Counted from the stretch's first letter, positions 42,374 through 51,185 are shown. The stretch is DNA of 64,000 bases from Tsukamurella pulmonis (GCF_900103175.1 NZ_FNLF01000002.1:4106136-4170135); one strand, 5' to 3'. Numbers and translations are program-made. Notes: generated by a model not told the origin, from the sequence alone.

Positions 42374-43094
42374 CGGGCGTCCCTTCCAGTTGTAATAACG
42401 ACGTTAAGTTAACAGCGTTATTACAAGGCGCGTCAACCGCCCAGGGGAGGAGGTGTTCCGGCGCGGAGGTTGAGACGCCGCCGAGGCGGTTCTCGCCCAG
42501 CGTGTGCACGAAGCGCGGGCCGAGCAGCGCGAGCTCTCGCGTGTAGGCCTCGGACCAGCCGCCGAAGGGGACGTGCGCGAGGTACTCGTTGCGGAAGCGG
42601 TCGTCCTCGGAGACCTCGGTGGCACAGAAATCGGGGATGGCGAGGTCGACGACGGGGCCGCCGCGTTCGACCTCCGCCATCACGAGCGGGGCGTTGCCGC
42701 CGAGGAATTCGTCGATGACCCAGCCGTCCTCGCCGAGCCACATAGAGTAGCGCACCTTGGCGACGACGTGTTCGGCGCGGCGGACGATCTGCCCGGCGAC
42801 GAGCGCGTCGAGCTCGCGCTCGGCCTCGTAGCGGGTGCCGCTCACGGCAGGTCCCTTGGCCGTCATGGTCCCGGTGGTCACACCGTCGAGGGCGTCGACG
42901 AGCGCACCGGGATCGTCGATCAGCTCCGACGGCGCCGGCCCCTGCACCCGCACGCGCACGGCGTAGCCGTCGGCGGCGAACAGGTAGGCCTGGACGATCA
43001 GCGTCGGAGCGGGGTCGAGCGCAGCGGCTTCGGGGACCTCGCGCACGAAGAACTTGCGCTCGAACTCGAAGTCCCCGAAACCCTGCTCAGACAT
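42084..43094 (-). CDS. CYTH-domain protein whose frame runs on into the MMPL gene
   Basis: From ATG 43094 (MSEQGFGDFEFERKFFVREV). CYTH signature ExExK at FEFERKFFV, then YAVRVRVQG, AKGPAVSGTRYEAEREL, VAKVRYSMW, and WVIDEFLGGNAPLVMAEVER. The domain binds triphosphates through basic and acidic tunnel residues (inorganic triphosphatase/CyaB family). A normal end would be expected near LGENRLGG (about residue 205), but no stop occurs until 42084, so the frame crosses the MMPL operator and overlaps the MMPL gene by about 290 bp in another frame. The tail (residues 210-336) is low-complexity Arg/Gly/Ala and probably not native. Confidence 0.75.
   Translation of the reverse strand: MSEQGFGDFEFERKFFVREVPEAAALDPAPTLIVQAYLFAADGYAVRVRVQGPAPSELIDDPGALVDALDGVTTGTMTAKGPAVSGTRYEAERELDALVAGQIVRRAEHVVAKVRYSMWLGEDGWVIDEFLGGNAPLVMAEVERGGPVVDLAIPDFCATEVSEDDRFRNEYLAHVPFGGWSEAYTRELALLGPRFVHTLGENRLGGVSTSAPEHLLPWAVDAPCNNAVNLTSLLQLEGTPDDRRTHPLRRAPREGRAAAGRDPAGGSGPRGRRCRRQTAGRRLRRSAGRGDADLRSHGRRLRPRRPAAGAGRLGAAGPGGLGGRLRPPPGRAPARR
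42390..42426 (-). promoter_or_regulatory. Palindromic operator upstream of the MMPL-tetR operon
   Basis: TTGTAATAACG (42390-42400) and CGTTATTACAA (42416-42426) are perfect inverted repeats 15 bp apart, with a second palindromic GTTAAGTTAAC between them. The block ends 16 bp before the MMPL start, and is the only AT-rich patch for kilobases. Likely TetR binding site overlapping the promoter. Confidence 0.8.
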
Positions 43095-43143
43095 GTCCCC
43101 ACCGTAACCGGTCGGGACGGCGATCCGCGCGAGGCGGGACCGC

Positions 43144-43350
43144 TCAGACCAGCGTGTAGCCGGCCTCCTTGACGGCGGCCTCCACGGCGTCACGGGTCAG
43201 CTCGGCCTCGCTGGAGACGGTGACCGCGCCGGTCTCGACGTTCACGTCGACGCCGGTGACGCCGCCGATCTCCGAGATCTCCTCGCGCACCGAGGACGCG
43301 CAGTGCCCGCAGGTCATGCCGGTCACGGTGTAAGTGCTCTCCACTGCCAT
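43144..43350 (-). CDS. Heavy-metal-associated copper chaperone (CopZ-like)
   Basis: 68 residues, one HMA domain: STYTVTGMTCGHCASSVREE with the metal-binding MTCGHC (about residues 12-17), and the rest of the ferredoxin-like fold GVTGVDVNVETGAVTVSS, AVEAAVKEAGYTLV. It carries Cu(I) to partner ATPases or regulators. A CsoR-type palindrome lies 63 bp upstream, but no csoR or copper ATPase gene is nearby. Confidence 0.93.
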   Translation of the reverse strand: MAVESTYTVTGMTCGHCASSVREEISEIGGVTGVDVNVETGAVTVSSEAELTRDAVEAAVKEAGYTLV

Positions 43351-43412
43351 TTCCCACTCCTTCTCTCGGACGGCCGATGACCTCCATGGTCGCGCGCACC
43401 GTCCACTTCACC

Positions 43413-43429
43413 ATACCCCCTGGGGGTAT
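43413..43429. promoter_or_regulatory. CsoR-type copper operator
   Basis: ATACCCCCTGGGGGTAT (43413-43429) is a perfect palindrome of the C-rich/G-rich type bound by CsoR-family repressors. It lies between the copper chaperone gene (minus) and the NUDIX gene (plus), 22 bp from the latter start. Confidence 0.75.
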
Positions 43430-43450
43430 TAAGACGCTAGGCTGGGTGCC

Positions 43451-43927
43451 ATGCCCATCCCCGAGTACGTGCGCAGCATCCGAGAGAAGGTCGGCACCGA
43501 TCTGTTGTGGCTGCCCGGCGTCGCCGCCGTGGTGGTGAACGACGCGGGCGAGGTCCTGCTCGGTCGCCGCGCCGACACCGGCGAGTGGGCGTCGATCGCC
43601 GGCATCCTCGAACCCGGGGAGCAGCCCGCGGCGGCGATCGTCCGCGAGATCCGGGAGGAGGCGGGCGTCGAGGCGCAGGTGCTGGACCTGCTGGCGGTCC
43701 GCACCGACGAGCCCGTCCGCTATCCGAACGGCGATGCGGCGCAGTACCTCACGCTCCTGTTCCTGTGCCGCTACGTCTCCGGCGAGGCGCACGTCGCCGA
43801 CGACGAATCCCTCGAGATCGCCTGGTTCCGCCCCGACGCCCTGCCGGCCATGTCCGTCCGGCAGACCGAGCGCGTGCACCGCGGCCTCGCCGCCCTGCGC
43901 GGTGACACCCACCCCGCCTGGCTCTGA
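43451..43927 (+). CDS. NUDIX hydrolase
   Basis: 158 residues. The Nudix box GILEPGEQPAAAIVREIREE plus AGV (about residues 51-73) matches Gx5Ex7REUxEExGU exactly. Preceding VAAVVVNDAGEVLLGRRADT is the usual strand. It hydrolyses a nucleoside diphosphate linked to another moiety; the ADP-ribose/8-oxo-dGTP type cannot be resolved. It shares the copper-type operator region with the chaperone gene, possibly by chance. Ends 15 bp before the left repeat of an AbiEi/DUF559 cassette. Confidence 0.92.
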   Translation: MPIPEYVRSIREKVGTDLLWLPGVAAVVVNDAGEVLLGRRADTGEWASIAGILEPGEQPAAAIVREIREEAGVEAQVLDLLAVRTDEPVRYPNGDAAQYLTLLFLCRYVSGEAHVADDESLEIAWFRPDALPAMSVRQTERVHRGLAALRGDTHPAWL

Positions 43928-43941
43928 CCGCGTCGCGAAAA

Positions 43942-44002
43942 TCGGGTCCTGCCGGCGTCGGCGGCATGAATCGCCTGCGTAGGGCAGGAGAACCCGACGT
44001 TC
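43942..44002. repeat. Left inverted repeat of cassette 1
   Basis: Also internally palindromic: TCGGGT-CCTGCC at the left pairs with GGCAGG and ACCCGA at the right. 102 bp upstream of the gene start. Confidence 0.65.
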
Positions 44003-44104
44003 GGGAGCTGCTTCCTCCACAACTTCGCGTACATAACCTGTTTTCTCCACAGGCGGCCCTCCGGCGCGGGCCGACGGACGGTGCCGCGAAGCAGGATCGA
44101 CGGC

Positions 44105-44959
44105 ATGGACCCACTGATCCCGATCGCCGCGGCGGAGAACGGCGGCGTGCTCTCCCGGCGCCACCTGCTGCGGATCGGCGCGGACCCGGCCGAGATCGAC
44201 GCCCTGCGCCGGCACGGGACTCTCGCACCCGTGCGCCGCGGCTGGTACGCCACCGCCACCGCTGACCCCGCGGTCGTCGCCGCGGTCCGCTCCGGCGCCG
44301 CGGTCACCTGCGTCTCGGCGCTCGAGTACACCCCGGGCGTGTGGGTACCGCCGGGTGAGCGGCGGACGCATCTGCGGTGGCCGGAGCACAGGCCGGTCAC
44401 GCTCCGACCGGCGCGCTCGTGCCGCGGGCACCGGCCATTGCGCACGCCGGCGCGGGCCGTCGATCCGCTCCCGATCGCTCTGCAGTGCGCGGCGAACTGC
44501 GTGAGCGCCGAACAACTCGTCGCGGTGCTCGACTCGACGTTGCGTATGCCCCACCCGTACACCGTCGACGTGCTGGCCGAGGTCTTCGACGGCGCACCGC
44601 AGCGCGTGCTGCGCGTTCTCGGGCTGGTGGATCCGCTCGCGGGCTCCGGGACGGAGTCGCTGGTCCGCTACCGCCTCGTGTGCGCCGGCATCCGCGTGCG
44701 CAGCCAGGTGATGGTCCGGGGCGTCGGCCGCGTCGACCTGCTCGTCGGCGACAAGCTCATCATCGAGTGCGACAGCGCGAGCCATCACAGCGGCGCGCAG
44801 CGCAGAGCCGACTACCGTCGCGACCGCGCGGCGGTCATCGGCGACTACCGGGTTCTGCGCCTGGACTACGCCGACGTGCTCTTCGACTGGGACGCGGTGT
44901 ACGGCGACATCCTGGCGATCGTGCGCAGTGGCCGGCACCGCGGACGCACGCGATTCTGA
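44105..44959 (+). CDS. AbiEi-type HTH plus DUF559 (Vsr-like) protein, cassette 1
   Basis: 284 residues from ATG 44105 (GTG 44081 also possible). The N-terminal winged HTH of the AbiEi antitoxin type (about 1-60: AAENGGVLSRRHLLRIGADP, DALRRHGTLAPVRRGWYATA) is followed by a middle region and a C-terminal DUF559/Vsr-like domain with VRGVGRVDLLVGDKLIIECD (about 207-226), where VD...ECD is the PD-(D/E)xK-like metal site, then YRVLRLDYADVLFDW. Usual members have EVDG; here it is ECDS. No partner AbiEii toxin gene. The stop codon lies inside the right inverted repeat. Confidence 0.82.
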   Translation: MDPLIPIAAAENGGVLSRRHLLRIGADPAEIDALRRHGTLAPVRRGWYATATADPAVVAAVRSGAAVTCVSALEYTPGVWVPPGERRTHLRWPEHRPVTLRPARSCRGHRPLRTPARAVDPLPIALQCAANCVSAEQLVAVLDSTLRMPHPYTVDVLAEVFDGAPQRVLRVLGLVDPLAGSGTESLVRYRLVCAGIRVRSQVMVRGVGRVDLLVGDKLIIECDSASHHSGAQRRADYRRDRAAVIGDYRVLRLDYADVLFDWDAVYGDILAIVRSGRHRGRTRF

Positions 44960-45018
44960 ACGTCGGGTCCCGGAGGCGTCGGGTGCCGAATCCGGCCGCG
45001 AGGCCCCGCAGAACCCGA
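44958..45018. repeat. Right inverted repeat of cassette 1
   Basis: Begins GAACGTCGGGTCC, overlapping the cassette gene's stop codon, and ends GAACCCGA. 14 bp from the stop of the convergent membrane-protein gene. Confidence 0.65.
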
Positions 45019-45031
45019 AACTCGGGAGCCG

Positions 45032-45505
45032 CTAGCGGGTGAGCAGGGGCTCGAGGGCGGCGCGCAGGGCGTAGTCGTTGCGGGCCCAGGCCTGCACGGT
45101 CGAGCCGTCGGCCAGTTGCAGGCCCATGCCGTAGCGGCGGCGCGGCACCGTCTTGAGCCGCCCCATCGCGCGCGCCGACGACCACGCGGGGAAGTCCTCC
45201 GGCTTCGCCTTGCGCGGGTGATCGGGCGCCTTGCCCGGCAGGATCCGGGCGATCTCGGCGACGGGGATCGTCTCCTCGCCGCAACGCAGTTCCTCGGCGG
45301 TCAGCGCCATCGAGACGTGGGTCCGGCCGGCGGTGACCTGCAGCCACACGAAGCCCTGCGTCGCCAGGCCCAGGAGCACCCAGATCCACCAGTCGGAGGT
45401 GCGGCCGGCGAGCAGCCACTGGGTGAGGATCATCGCGACCGTCGCGGCGGGCACGAGCAGCAGCCAGACACGGGACAGGCCCCGCTCCGCGTACAGCGGG
45501 CTCAC
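45032..45505 (-). CDS. Membrane protein with PH-like domain, hypothetical
   Basis: 157 residues. Two helices (LSRVWLLLVPAATVAMILTQ, SDWWIWVLLGLATQGFVWLQ), then a soluble domain TAEELRCGEETIPVAEIARI resembling a bacterial PH-like (bPH/DUF3093-type) barrel, ending ALRAALEPLLTR. GTG 45505 overlaps the upstream stop (GTGA), so it is coupled to the preceding gene. Function unknown; position corresponds to the membrane proteins after hemB in mycobacteria (Rv0513/Rv0514 area). Confidence 0.78.
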   Translation of the reverse strand: MSPLYAERGLSRVWLLLVPAATVAMILTQWLLAGRTSDWWIWVLLGLATQGFVWLQVTAGRTHVSMALTAEELRCGEETIPVAEIARILPGKAPDHPRKAKPEDFPAWSSARAMGRLKTVPRRRYGMGLQLADGSTVQAWARNDYALRAALEPLLTR

Positions 45506-46080
45506 CGGCCGGCCGCCGTGGAACCCGGCTTGAAGTACTCCATCGACTCGCGGCTGTTGGCGGTGATCATCGCGCCCACCACGGCGACCGCCGCGAGAAT
45601 CGCGGGCACCGCGATCGTGGCGTTGCCGGTGGTGAAGGCGAACACGCCCTGCACCAGGACGAAGGCCGCGACGAACTGCAGCACCAGGCGGGCCCAGGAC
45701 TGGCCGCGCCACAGGAAGTACACGAGGACGGAGGCCACCACGACACCGATGACCACCGTCGCGATGGCCATGACGAACATGGTCGTGTCGTACTGCTCGA
45801 AGGTCTTGAACTGCTCGACCGACGACTTCGCGAACGAGCTGTCGCTCTCCTTGAGCATCGTGTACTGCTCGCGCGACTCGTCGGAGCCGCGGGTGGAGAA
45901 GGCCTGCGCGAGTCGGGAGATCGCCGAGGTGATGATGACGAAGATCCACAACTGCACGGAGAGCTTCACGTCGTCGGGCCGGGGGCCGCGCTCGGGCTTG
46001 GGGACGGGCGGCGGCGCGGGCCACGTGGGTGGCTGCGGGCCGGGCCCGGGCCACACGGGGCCCTGGTGCTGCATGTTCAC
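45502..46080 (-). CDS. Proline-rich N-terminus membrane protein, hypothetical
   Basis: 192 residues from GTG 46080, chosen because AAGGAG ends 7 nt upstream. A Pro-rich cytoplasmic arm (VWPGPGPQPPTWPAPPPVPK) precedes four helices: VQLWIFVIITSAISRLAQAF, MFVMAIATVVIGVVVASVLV, ARLVLQFVAAFVLVQGVFAF, TIAVPAILAAVAVVGAMITA. The layout resembles the mycobacterial membrane protein next to hemB. Function unknown. Probably co-transcribed after hemB (55-bp gap). Confidence 0.8.
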   Translation of the reverse strand: MNMQHQGPVWPGPGPQPPTWPAPPPVPKPERGPRPDDVKLSVQLWIFVIITSAISRLAQAFSTRGSDESREQYTMLKESDSSFAKSSVEQFKTFEQYDTTMFVMAIATVVIGVVVASVLVYFLWRGQSWARLVLQFVAAFVLVQGVFAFTTGNATIAVPAILAAVAVVGAMITANSRESMEYFKPGSTAAGR

Positions 46081-46135
46081 CACTGCGCTCCTTCTGCCCG
46101 ACCGCGTGCCGAATCGCCGTGGAGGCGACGTGCGT

Positions 46136-47128
46136 TCACCACGTTCCCCTGTTCAACCACTGTGCGGCCTCGGTGGCCCAGTAGGTCAGCACGATGTCCG
46201 CGCCCGCGCGACGGATCGACAGCAGCGACTCGCGGATCGCGGCGTCCCGGTCGATCCAGCCGTTCTGCGCCGCGGCGGTGATCATCGAGTACTCCCCCGA
46301 GATCTGGTACGCCGCGACGGGCACCGGCGAGGCGGCCGCGATGTCGGCGAGCACGTCGAGGTAGCTCATCGCGGGCTTGACCATCACGATGTCGGCGCCC
46401 TCGTCGAGGTCGAGATCCAACTCGCGCAGCGACTCCCGGCGGTTCGCGGCGTCCTGCTGGTACGTCCGCCGGTCGCCCTGCAACGACGAGCCGACGGCCT
46501 CGCGGAACGGCCCGTAGAACGGCGATGCGTACTTCGCGGTGTACGCGAGCAGTGAGACGTCCTGGTGCCCAGCGGAATCCAGCGCGGAGCGCAGCACACC
46601 GATCTGTCCGTCCATCATCCCCGACGGTCCGAGCATGTGCGCCCCGGCGTCCGCCTGCGCGACGCCCATGCGGGCGTACCGCTCCAGCGTGGCGTCGTTG
46701 TCCACCCGGCCGTGCGCGTCGAGCACGCCGCAGTGCCCGTGCGAGGTGAACTCGTCCAGGCAGGTGTCGGCCATGATCACCGTGGCATCGCCCAGGTCCT
46801 CACGCAGGGCACGCAGGCCGCGGTTGAGCACCCCGTCGGGATTCCACGACGCGCTGCCCTCGGCGTCCTTGTCGGCGTCGTCGGGGACACCGAAGAGCAT
46901 GAGCCCGCCGACGCCCTCCCGGACCGCCTCCTCGGCCGCGGCCCGCAGCGAGTCGACGGTGTGCTGGAACACGCCCGGCATCGACGAGATCTCCAGCGGG
47001 GAGTCGATCCCGTCGCGCACGAACATCGGCAGCACGAGCTGCCGCGGCTCCACCGAGACCTCGGCGACGAGGCGGCGGACGGCCGGCGTGGTACGCAGCC
47101 GGCGGGGACGGACGTGAGGAAAACTCAT
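46136..47128 (-). CDS. hemB: Delta-aminolevulinic acid dehydratase (HemB)
   Basis: 330 residues, condensing two ALA to porphobilinogen. Segments: [51 protein letters not shown] (metal-binding region: Cys, then HGHCG), the Schiff-base lysines in [20 protein letters not shown] (about 205) and [19 protein letters not shown] (about 255), and the C-terminal [20 protein letters not shown]. Next-to-last of the heme gene run. Confidence 0.96.
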   Translation of the reverse strand: MSFPHVRPRRLRTTPAVRRLVAEVSVEPRQLVLPMFVRDGIDSPLEISSMPGVFQHTVDSLRAAAEEAVREGVGGLMLFGVPDDADKDAEGSASWNPDGVLNRGLRALREDLGDATVIMADTCLDEFTSHGHCGVLDAHGRVDNDATLERYARMGVAQADAGAHMLGPSGMMDGQIGVLRSALDSAGHQDVSLLAYTAKYASPFYGPFREAVGSSLQGDRRTYQQDAANRRESLRELDLDLDEGADIVMVKPAMSYLDVLADIAAASPVPVAAYQISGEYSMITAAAQNGWIDRDAAIRESLLSIRRAGADIVLTYWATEAAQWLNRGTW

Positions 47129-47165
47129 ACTTCCAGCCTACGGACGGCGCAGGGAGCGGGCCGCA

Positions 47166-48878
47166 TCAGCTCCGCGAGCGGCGCGGCTTCTTCCGCGGCG
47201 GGGGCAGGGCGCCCTCCGCGCGCAGCCGGGAGGCGTGCGCGGCCAGGGCCTCGACGAGGTCCTCCACCGACGCGGTCTCCGGCTGCACGTCCACCCGCAG
47301 GCCGAACTCGATCGCGGTCTCGGCCGTCTTCGGGCCGATGCACGCGACGATGGTGCGGGCGTGCGGCTTGCCGGCGATGCCGACCAGGTTGCGCACCGTC
47401 GAGCTGGAGGTGAAGCAGACCGCGTCGAAGTCGCCGGACTTGATCATCTCGCGGGTCGAGGCGGGCGGCGGCGCGGCGCGCACCGTGCGGTACGCGGTCA
47501 CGTCGTCGATCTCCCAGCCGCGGTCGCGCAGGCCCTCGGCGAGGGTCTCGGTGGCGATGTCGGCGCGCGGCAGCAGGACCCGGTTGACCGGGTCGAAGAC
47601 GTCGTCGAAGGGCGGGAAGACCTCGAGCATGCCGAGGCTGGACTGCTCGCCCGTGGGCAGCAGCTCCGGCTCGATGCCGAAGGCGCGGACCTTGGCGGCG
47701 GTCTGCTCGCCGACGCAGGCGATCTTCACGCCGGAGAAGGCGCGGGCGTCCAGGCCGAACTCGATGAACTTCTCCCACACGGCGCGCACGGCGTTCGTGG
47801 AGGTGAAGACCACCCACTGGTAGCGGCCGTCGACGAGGCCCTTGACCGCGCGCTCCATCTGGGCGGGGCTGCGGGGCGGCTCGACCGCGATGGTCGGGAC
47901 CTCCATGGGGATGGACCCGTGGGCGCGCAGCCGGTTCGACATCTCGGCGGCCTGGTCCTTGGTGCGGGGCACGAGCACGGTCCAGCCGTACAGCGCGCGC
48001 GACTCCCACCAGGAGAGCTTGTTGCGCTGGCCCACCACCTTGCCGACGGTGACCACGAGCGGCCCGGGCAGGCCCGCCCCGGCCTCGTTGAGCGTGGCGA
48101 GGGTGGCCTCGACGGTCTTCTGCTTGCAGGTCGAGCCCTGCGCGGTGACGGCGACCGGGGTCTGCGGCGCGAGGCCGTTCTCGACCAGCGCGGAGGCGGT
48201 GTCGGCGAGGTGCTCGGCGGTGGCGCTCAGCACCAGGGGCGACGGGGCCGCGGCCAGCGCCGCCCAGTCGACCTCGCCGCGCACGTCGGCCTCGGTGTGC
48301 GCCGAGCCCAGCGCCATGCCGGCGTAGGTGGGGACGGCGGTCGCGGGCGCGAGGCCCGGGACGATCTCGAAGGCGATCTGCGTGCGGGCGACGGCGTTGA
48401 CCTCGGCCAGCACGGCGTCGGAGGACAGCGGGTCGCCGGCGACGAGGCGCACCACGTCGTGCCCGTGGCGGGCCTGCGCGAGCAGGGTCTTGGCGACCTC
48501 GGCGGGCTCGCCGAGTGCGGGCGCGACGCTGGCGGGGTTGCGCACGGCGGGCTCGCCCTTGCGGCCCTTCGCCGGGGCCGCGTCCGCCGCGTCGGCGGCG
48601 TCCTCGATCGGCTCGGCCGGGAGCGCGGTGCCCACCATGTCGAGGACGGTCTGCGGAACGTCGGGGTCGGTGTAGACCGTCCGGGCGCCCGCGATAGTCT
48701 GCTCAGCACGCAGGGTCAGCAGCCCCGGATCGCCCGGACCGGATCCCACGAAGGTGATGCGGCCCGGTGCCACCGCCCGGCCTCGGGCGGGCTTGGTGGT
48801 CTTCGCGGCGACGCGGGTGGACACCGTGTCGGTGTCGGCTGCCGTGTCGGCCTTCGCGGACTGTGCAGTGCGGCTCAT
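47166..48878 (-). CDS. hemD: Fused uroporphyrinogen-III methyltransferase / uroporphyrinogen-III synthase (HemD)
   Basis: 570 residues, similar to the 565 of the M. tuberculosis two-domain HemD. The N-terminal half is a CobA/SUMT-like tetrapyrrole methylase: GRITFVGSGPGDPGLLTLRA, VVRLVAGDPLSSDAVLAEVN, FEIVPGLAPATAVPTYAGMA, and GPLVVTVGKVVGQRNKLSWW (about 30-285). The C-terminal half is the HemD cyclase: YGWTVLVPRTKDQAAEMSNR, WVVFTSTNAVRAVWEKFIEF, ACVGEQTAAKVRAFG, VCFTSSSTVRNLVGIAGKP. It makes uroporphyrinogen III and may lead to siroheme or corrin. A KKPRRSRS tail ends the protein. 26 bp after hemC. Confidence 0.95.
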   Translation of the reverse strand: MSRTAQSAKADTAADTDTVSTRVAAKTTKPARGRAVAPGRITFVGSGPGDPGLLTLRAEQTIAGARTVYTDPDVPQTVLDMVGTALPAEPIEDAADAADAAPAKGRKGEPAVRNPASVAPALGEPAEVAKTLLAQARHGHDVVRLVAGDPLSSDAVLAEVNAVARTQIAFEIVPGLAPATAVPTYAGMALGSAHTEADVRGEVDWAALAAAPSPLVLSATAEHLADTASALVENGLAPQTPVAVTAQGSTCKQKTVEATLATLNEAGAGLPGPLVVTVGKVVGQRNKLSWWESRALYGWTVLVPRTKDQAAEMSNRLRAHGSIPMEVPTIAVEPPRSPAQMERAVKGLVDGRYQWVVFTSTNAVRAVWEKFIEFGLDARAFSGVKIACVGEQTAAKVRAFGIEPELLPTGEQSSLGMLEVFPPFDDVFDPVNRVLLPRADIATETLAEGLRDRGWEIDDVTAYRTVRAAPPPASTREMIKSGDFDAVCFTSSSTVRNLVGIAGKPHARTIVACIGPKTAETAIEFGLRVDVQPETASVEDLVEALAAHASRLRAEGALPPPRKKPRRSRS

Positions 48879-48904
48879 GTATCGGCTCCCAGTAGTTGCG
48901 GGTG

Positions 48905-49846
48905 CTACGCGAGCAGGTCGCGTGCGCCCAGGTCGAGCAGCTCCCGTGCCAGCGCGATGCCCAACGCGCCGGCCTCGCCCACCGGACCGACCACGGAGGC
49001 CCGGACCGAGTCGGAGCCGTCCGCCGCCAGCGCGATGCCGCGCAACGACAGCTCCTCGAAGATCCGACCGTCGTCGTCGAGGGACTCGACGACTTCCGCG
49101 ATCGCACCGACGGGCGCGGTACATCCGGCTTCCAGCTCGGCGAGGAGGGCGCGCTCGGCGGTGACCGCCGCACGCGTGACCGGATCGTCCAGGCCGGAGA
49201 GCACGGAATGCAGTTCCGCATCGTCGCGTCGGCACTCCACTGCGAGTGCGCCCTGCGCGGGCGCCGGCAGCATCTGCACCGGGTCGAGCGCCTCCGTCAC
49301 CTCGTTGTGGCGACCGATCCGCTTGAGTCCGGCGAGGGCGACCACGATCGCGTCGAGTTCACCGTCCGCTACTTTGCGTAACCGAGAGTCAAGGTTGCCT
49401 CGTAGGGGGCGGATTTCCAAACCCAGACCCAGTGCAGTAAGCTGGCTGGCCCGCCGCGGGCTCGAGGTGCCGATCACGGACCCCGCCGGCAGCTCCCCCA
49501 GCACCAGTCCGTCGCGCGCCACGAGCGCGTCGCGGGCGTCCTCGCGGGGCGGCACGGCGGGCATGGACAGGCGCTCGTCGGGCGCGGTCGGCAGGTCCTT
49601 GAAGGAGTGCACGGCCACGTCGACCTCGTCGTTCGCCAGCGCATCGCGCAGCGCGGAGGTGAAGACGCCGACGCCGATCGTCTCGACCGGCGCGGCGCTC
49701 AGATCGCCCGGCGTGGTCACGATGACGAGCTCGGCGGGGTGGCCCGCCGCGATCAGCGCGTCGCGCACGGTGCCGGCCTGGGTGGTGGCCAGCAACGAGC
49801 CGCGGGTGCCGATGCGGATCGGGTTCGGGAGGGAGTGCGTGGTCAC
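48905..49846 (-). CDS. hemC: Porphobilinogen deaminase (HemC)
   Basis: 313 residues. [40 protein letters not shown] (Lys and Asp of the active site), [53 protein letters not shown] and the dipyrromethane cofactor Cys in [19 protein letters not shown] (about residue 240). GTG 49846 lies 1 bp after the hemA stop, so it is coupled. It polymerises four porphobilinogens to hydroxymethylbilane. Confidence 0.96.
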   Translation of the reverse strand: MTTHSLPNPIRIGTRGSLLATTQAGTVRDALIAAGHPAELVIVTTPGDLSAAPVETIGVGVFTSALRDALANDEVDVAVHSFKDLPTAPDERLSMPAVPPREDARDALVARDGLVLGELPAGSVIGTSSPRRASQLTALGLGLEIRPLRGNLDSRLRKVADGELDAIVVALAGLKRIGRHNEVTEALDPVQMLPAPAQGALAVECRRDDAELHSVLSGLDDPVTRAAVTAERALLAELEAGCTAPVGAIAEVVESLDDDGRIFEELSLRGIALAADGSDSVRASVVGPVGEAGALGIALARELLDLGARDLLA

Positions 49847-49847
49847 T

Positions 49848-51185
49848 TCAGACACTTCGGTCGTCGGATCCTTCGGTCGCGGAGACGGCGCCCGTGGCGC
49901 CGGGCTTGAGTTCGAAGAGCTCGCGCAGCGCCTCCGCGTAGGAGTCGCCCCCCGGGGTGGCGGCCAGTTGCTTGACGCGCACCGTCGGGGCGTGCAGGAG
50001 CTTGTCGACGACGCGGCGCACCGTCTGCGCCACCTCGTCGCGGTCCGTGCCCTCGAGGCTCGGAAGACGTGAATCCAGGCGCAGCAGTTCGGCTTCCACC
50101 ACCTCGGCGGCACGGCGCCGCAGCGCCGTCACCGTCGGGGTGACCTCGGCGGAGCGCTGCGCGGAGAGGTACTCGGCGAGCTCGTCGGAGACGATGCGGC
50201 GCGCCTTCTCCGCGTCCTCCTCGGCGGCCTGCGTGCCCGGCTCGCGCGAGAGCGCGTCGATATCGATGACGGTGACGCCCGGCAGCCCCGCCACGGCCGG
50301 GTCGACGTCGCGGGGCAGGCCCAGATCGCACACCACGAGATCGGTGTCGACGGTCCGCTGCGCCAGCGCGGAGTGCACGTCGGCGAGGCTGACGACGCTG
50401 CCGACGGCGCCGGTGCAGGCGATGAGCACGTCGGCGTCGGCGAGGGCGGCGACCACGCCGTCCATCGGGACGGACCGCGCACCGTCGACCCCGGCGTCGA
50501 GGGCGGCCTGCGCGAGCCGCTGCGCCTTGTCCTGGGTGCGGTTGGCGACGGTGACGTCGGTCGCGCCCGCGCGGGCGAGGTGCGCGACGCCGAGGCCGCC
50601 CATGGCGCCCGCGCCGACGACGACGGCGCGCCGCAGCGAGCCGCCCTGCGCGCCGAGGATCTCCTGGGCGCGGTCGAGGGCGACGGAGACGACGGAGGCG
50701 CCGGCCTTGTCGATGCCGGTGTCGGTGTGCACGCGCTTGCCCACGTGCAGGGCGCGCTGCGCGAGGTCGTGGACCACGCGGCCGGCGACCTGGTGCTCGT
50801 CGGAGGCGGCGTAGGCGCCGCGGATCTGCCCGAGGATCTGCTGCTCGCCCACGACCATGGAATCCAGGCCCGAGGCCACGGAGAACAGGTGCTGGACGGC
50901 GGCCTCGGAGTAGCGCACGAAGGCGTGCTTGCTCAGATCGTTGATGGTGAGCCCGGAGCGGGCGCTCAGGACGTCGGAGACGGCTTCCAGAGCGGGGTGG
51001 AAGGCCTCGACGACGGCGTAGATCTCGACGCGGTTGCAGGTGGTGACGACCATGACCTCGTCGATGTGGGGCGACTCCATGAGCTGCGCCAGCACCTTGG
51101 GACGATCGGTCTCGGTGATCGCCAGTTTCTCGAGAACCGACACCGGCGCGCTGCGGTGCGACGCGCCGAACAGCAGAACCGACAC
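49848..51185 (-). CDS. hemA: Glutamyl-tRNA reductase (HemA)
   Basis: 445 residues. [20 protein letters not shown], catalytic Cys in [19 protein letters not shown] (about residue 50), [25 protein letters not shown]-binding [20 protein letters not shown], and the C-terminal dimerisation helices. It converts glutamyl-tRNA to glutamate-1-semialdehyde, the committed step; HemL at 27 kb completes ALA. GTG 51185 start. Heads the hemA-hemC-hemD-hemB run; a short palindrome lies 33 bp upstream. Confidence 0.96.
   Translation of the reverse strand: MSVLLFGASHRSAPVSVLEKLAITETDRPKVLAQLMESPHIDEVMVVTTCNRVEIYAVVEAFHPALEAVSDVLSARSGLTINDLSKHAFVRYSEAAVQHLFSVASGLDSMVVGEQQILGQIRGAYAASDEHQVAGRVVHDLAQRALHVGKRVHTDTGIDKAGASVVSVALDRAQEILGAQGGSLRRAVVVGAGAMGGLGVAHLARAGATDVTVANRTQDKAQRLAQAALDAGVDGARSVPMDGVVAALADADVLIACTGAVGSVVSLADVHSALAQRTVDTDLVVCDLGLPRDVDPAVAGLPGVTVIDIDALSREPGTQAAEEDAEKARRIVSDELAEYLSAQRSAEVTPTVTALRRRAAEVVEAELLRLDSRLPSLEGTDRDEVAQTVRRVVDKLLHAPTVRVKQLAATPGGDSYAEALRELFELKPGATGAVSATEGSDDRSV

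Larger units (their letters stand above)
43942..45018. mobile_element. AbiEi/DUF559 single-gene cassette 1 with inverted-repeat ends
   Basis: 1,077 bp filling almost the whole gap between convergent NUDIX (15 bp away) and the membrane-protein gene (14 bp away). Ends are 61-nt inverted repeats at 43942-44002 and 44958-45018, both beginning TCGGGT and ending ACCCGACGTTC when read in the same sense. They align without gaps over their length at about two thirds identity, strongest at the ends. One gene inside; no transposase. Confidence 0.6.

Noticed and set aside
45032-46080. Long fused frame covering both membrane proteins after hemB
   Set aside because: A GTGA overlap with two distinct membrane proteins explains it; the fused frame's first half is Arg-rich shadow sequence.
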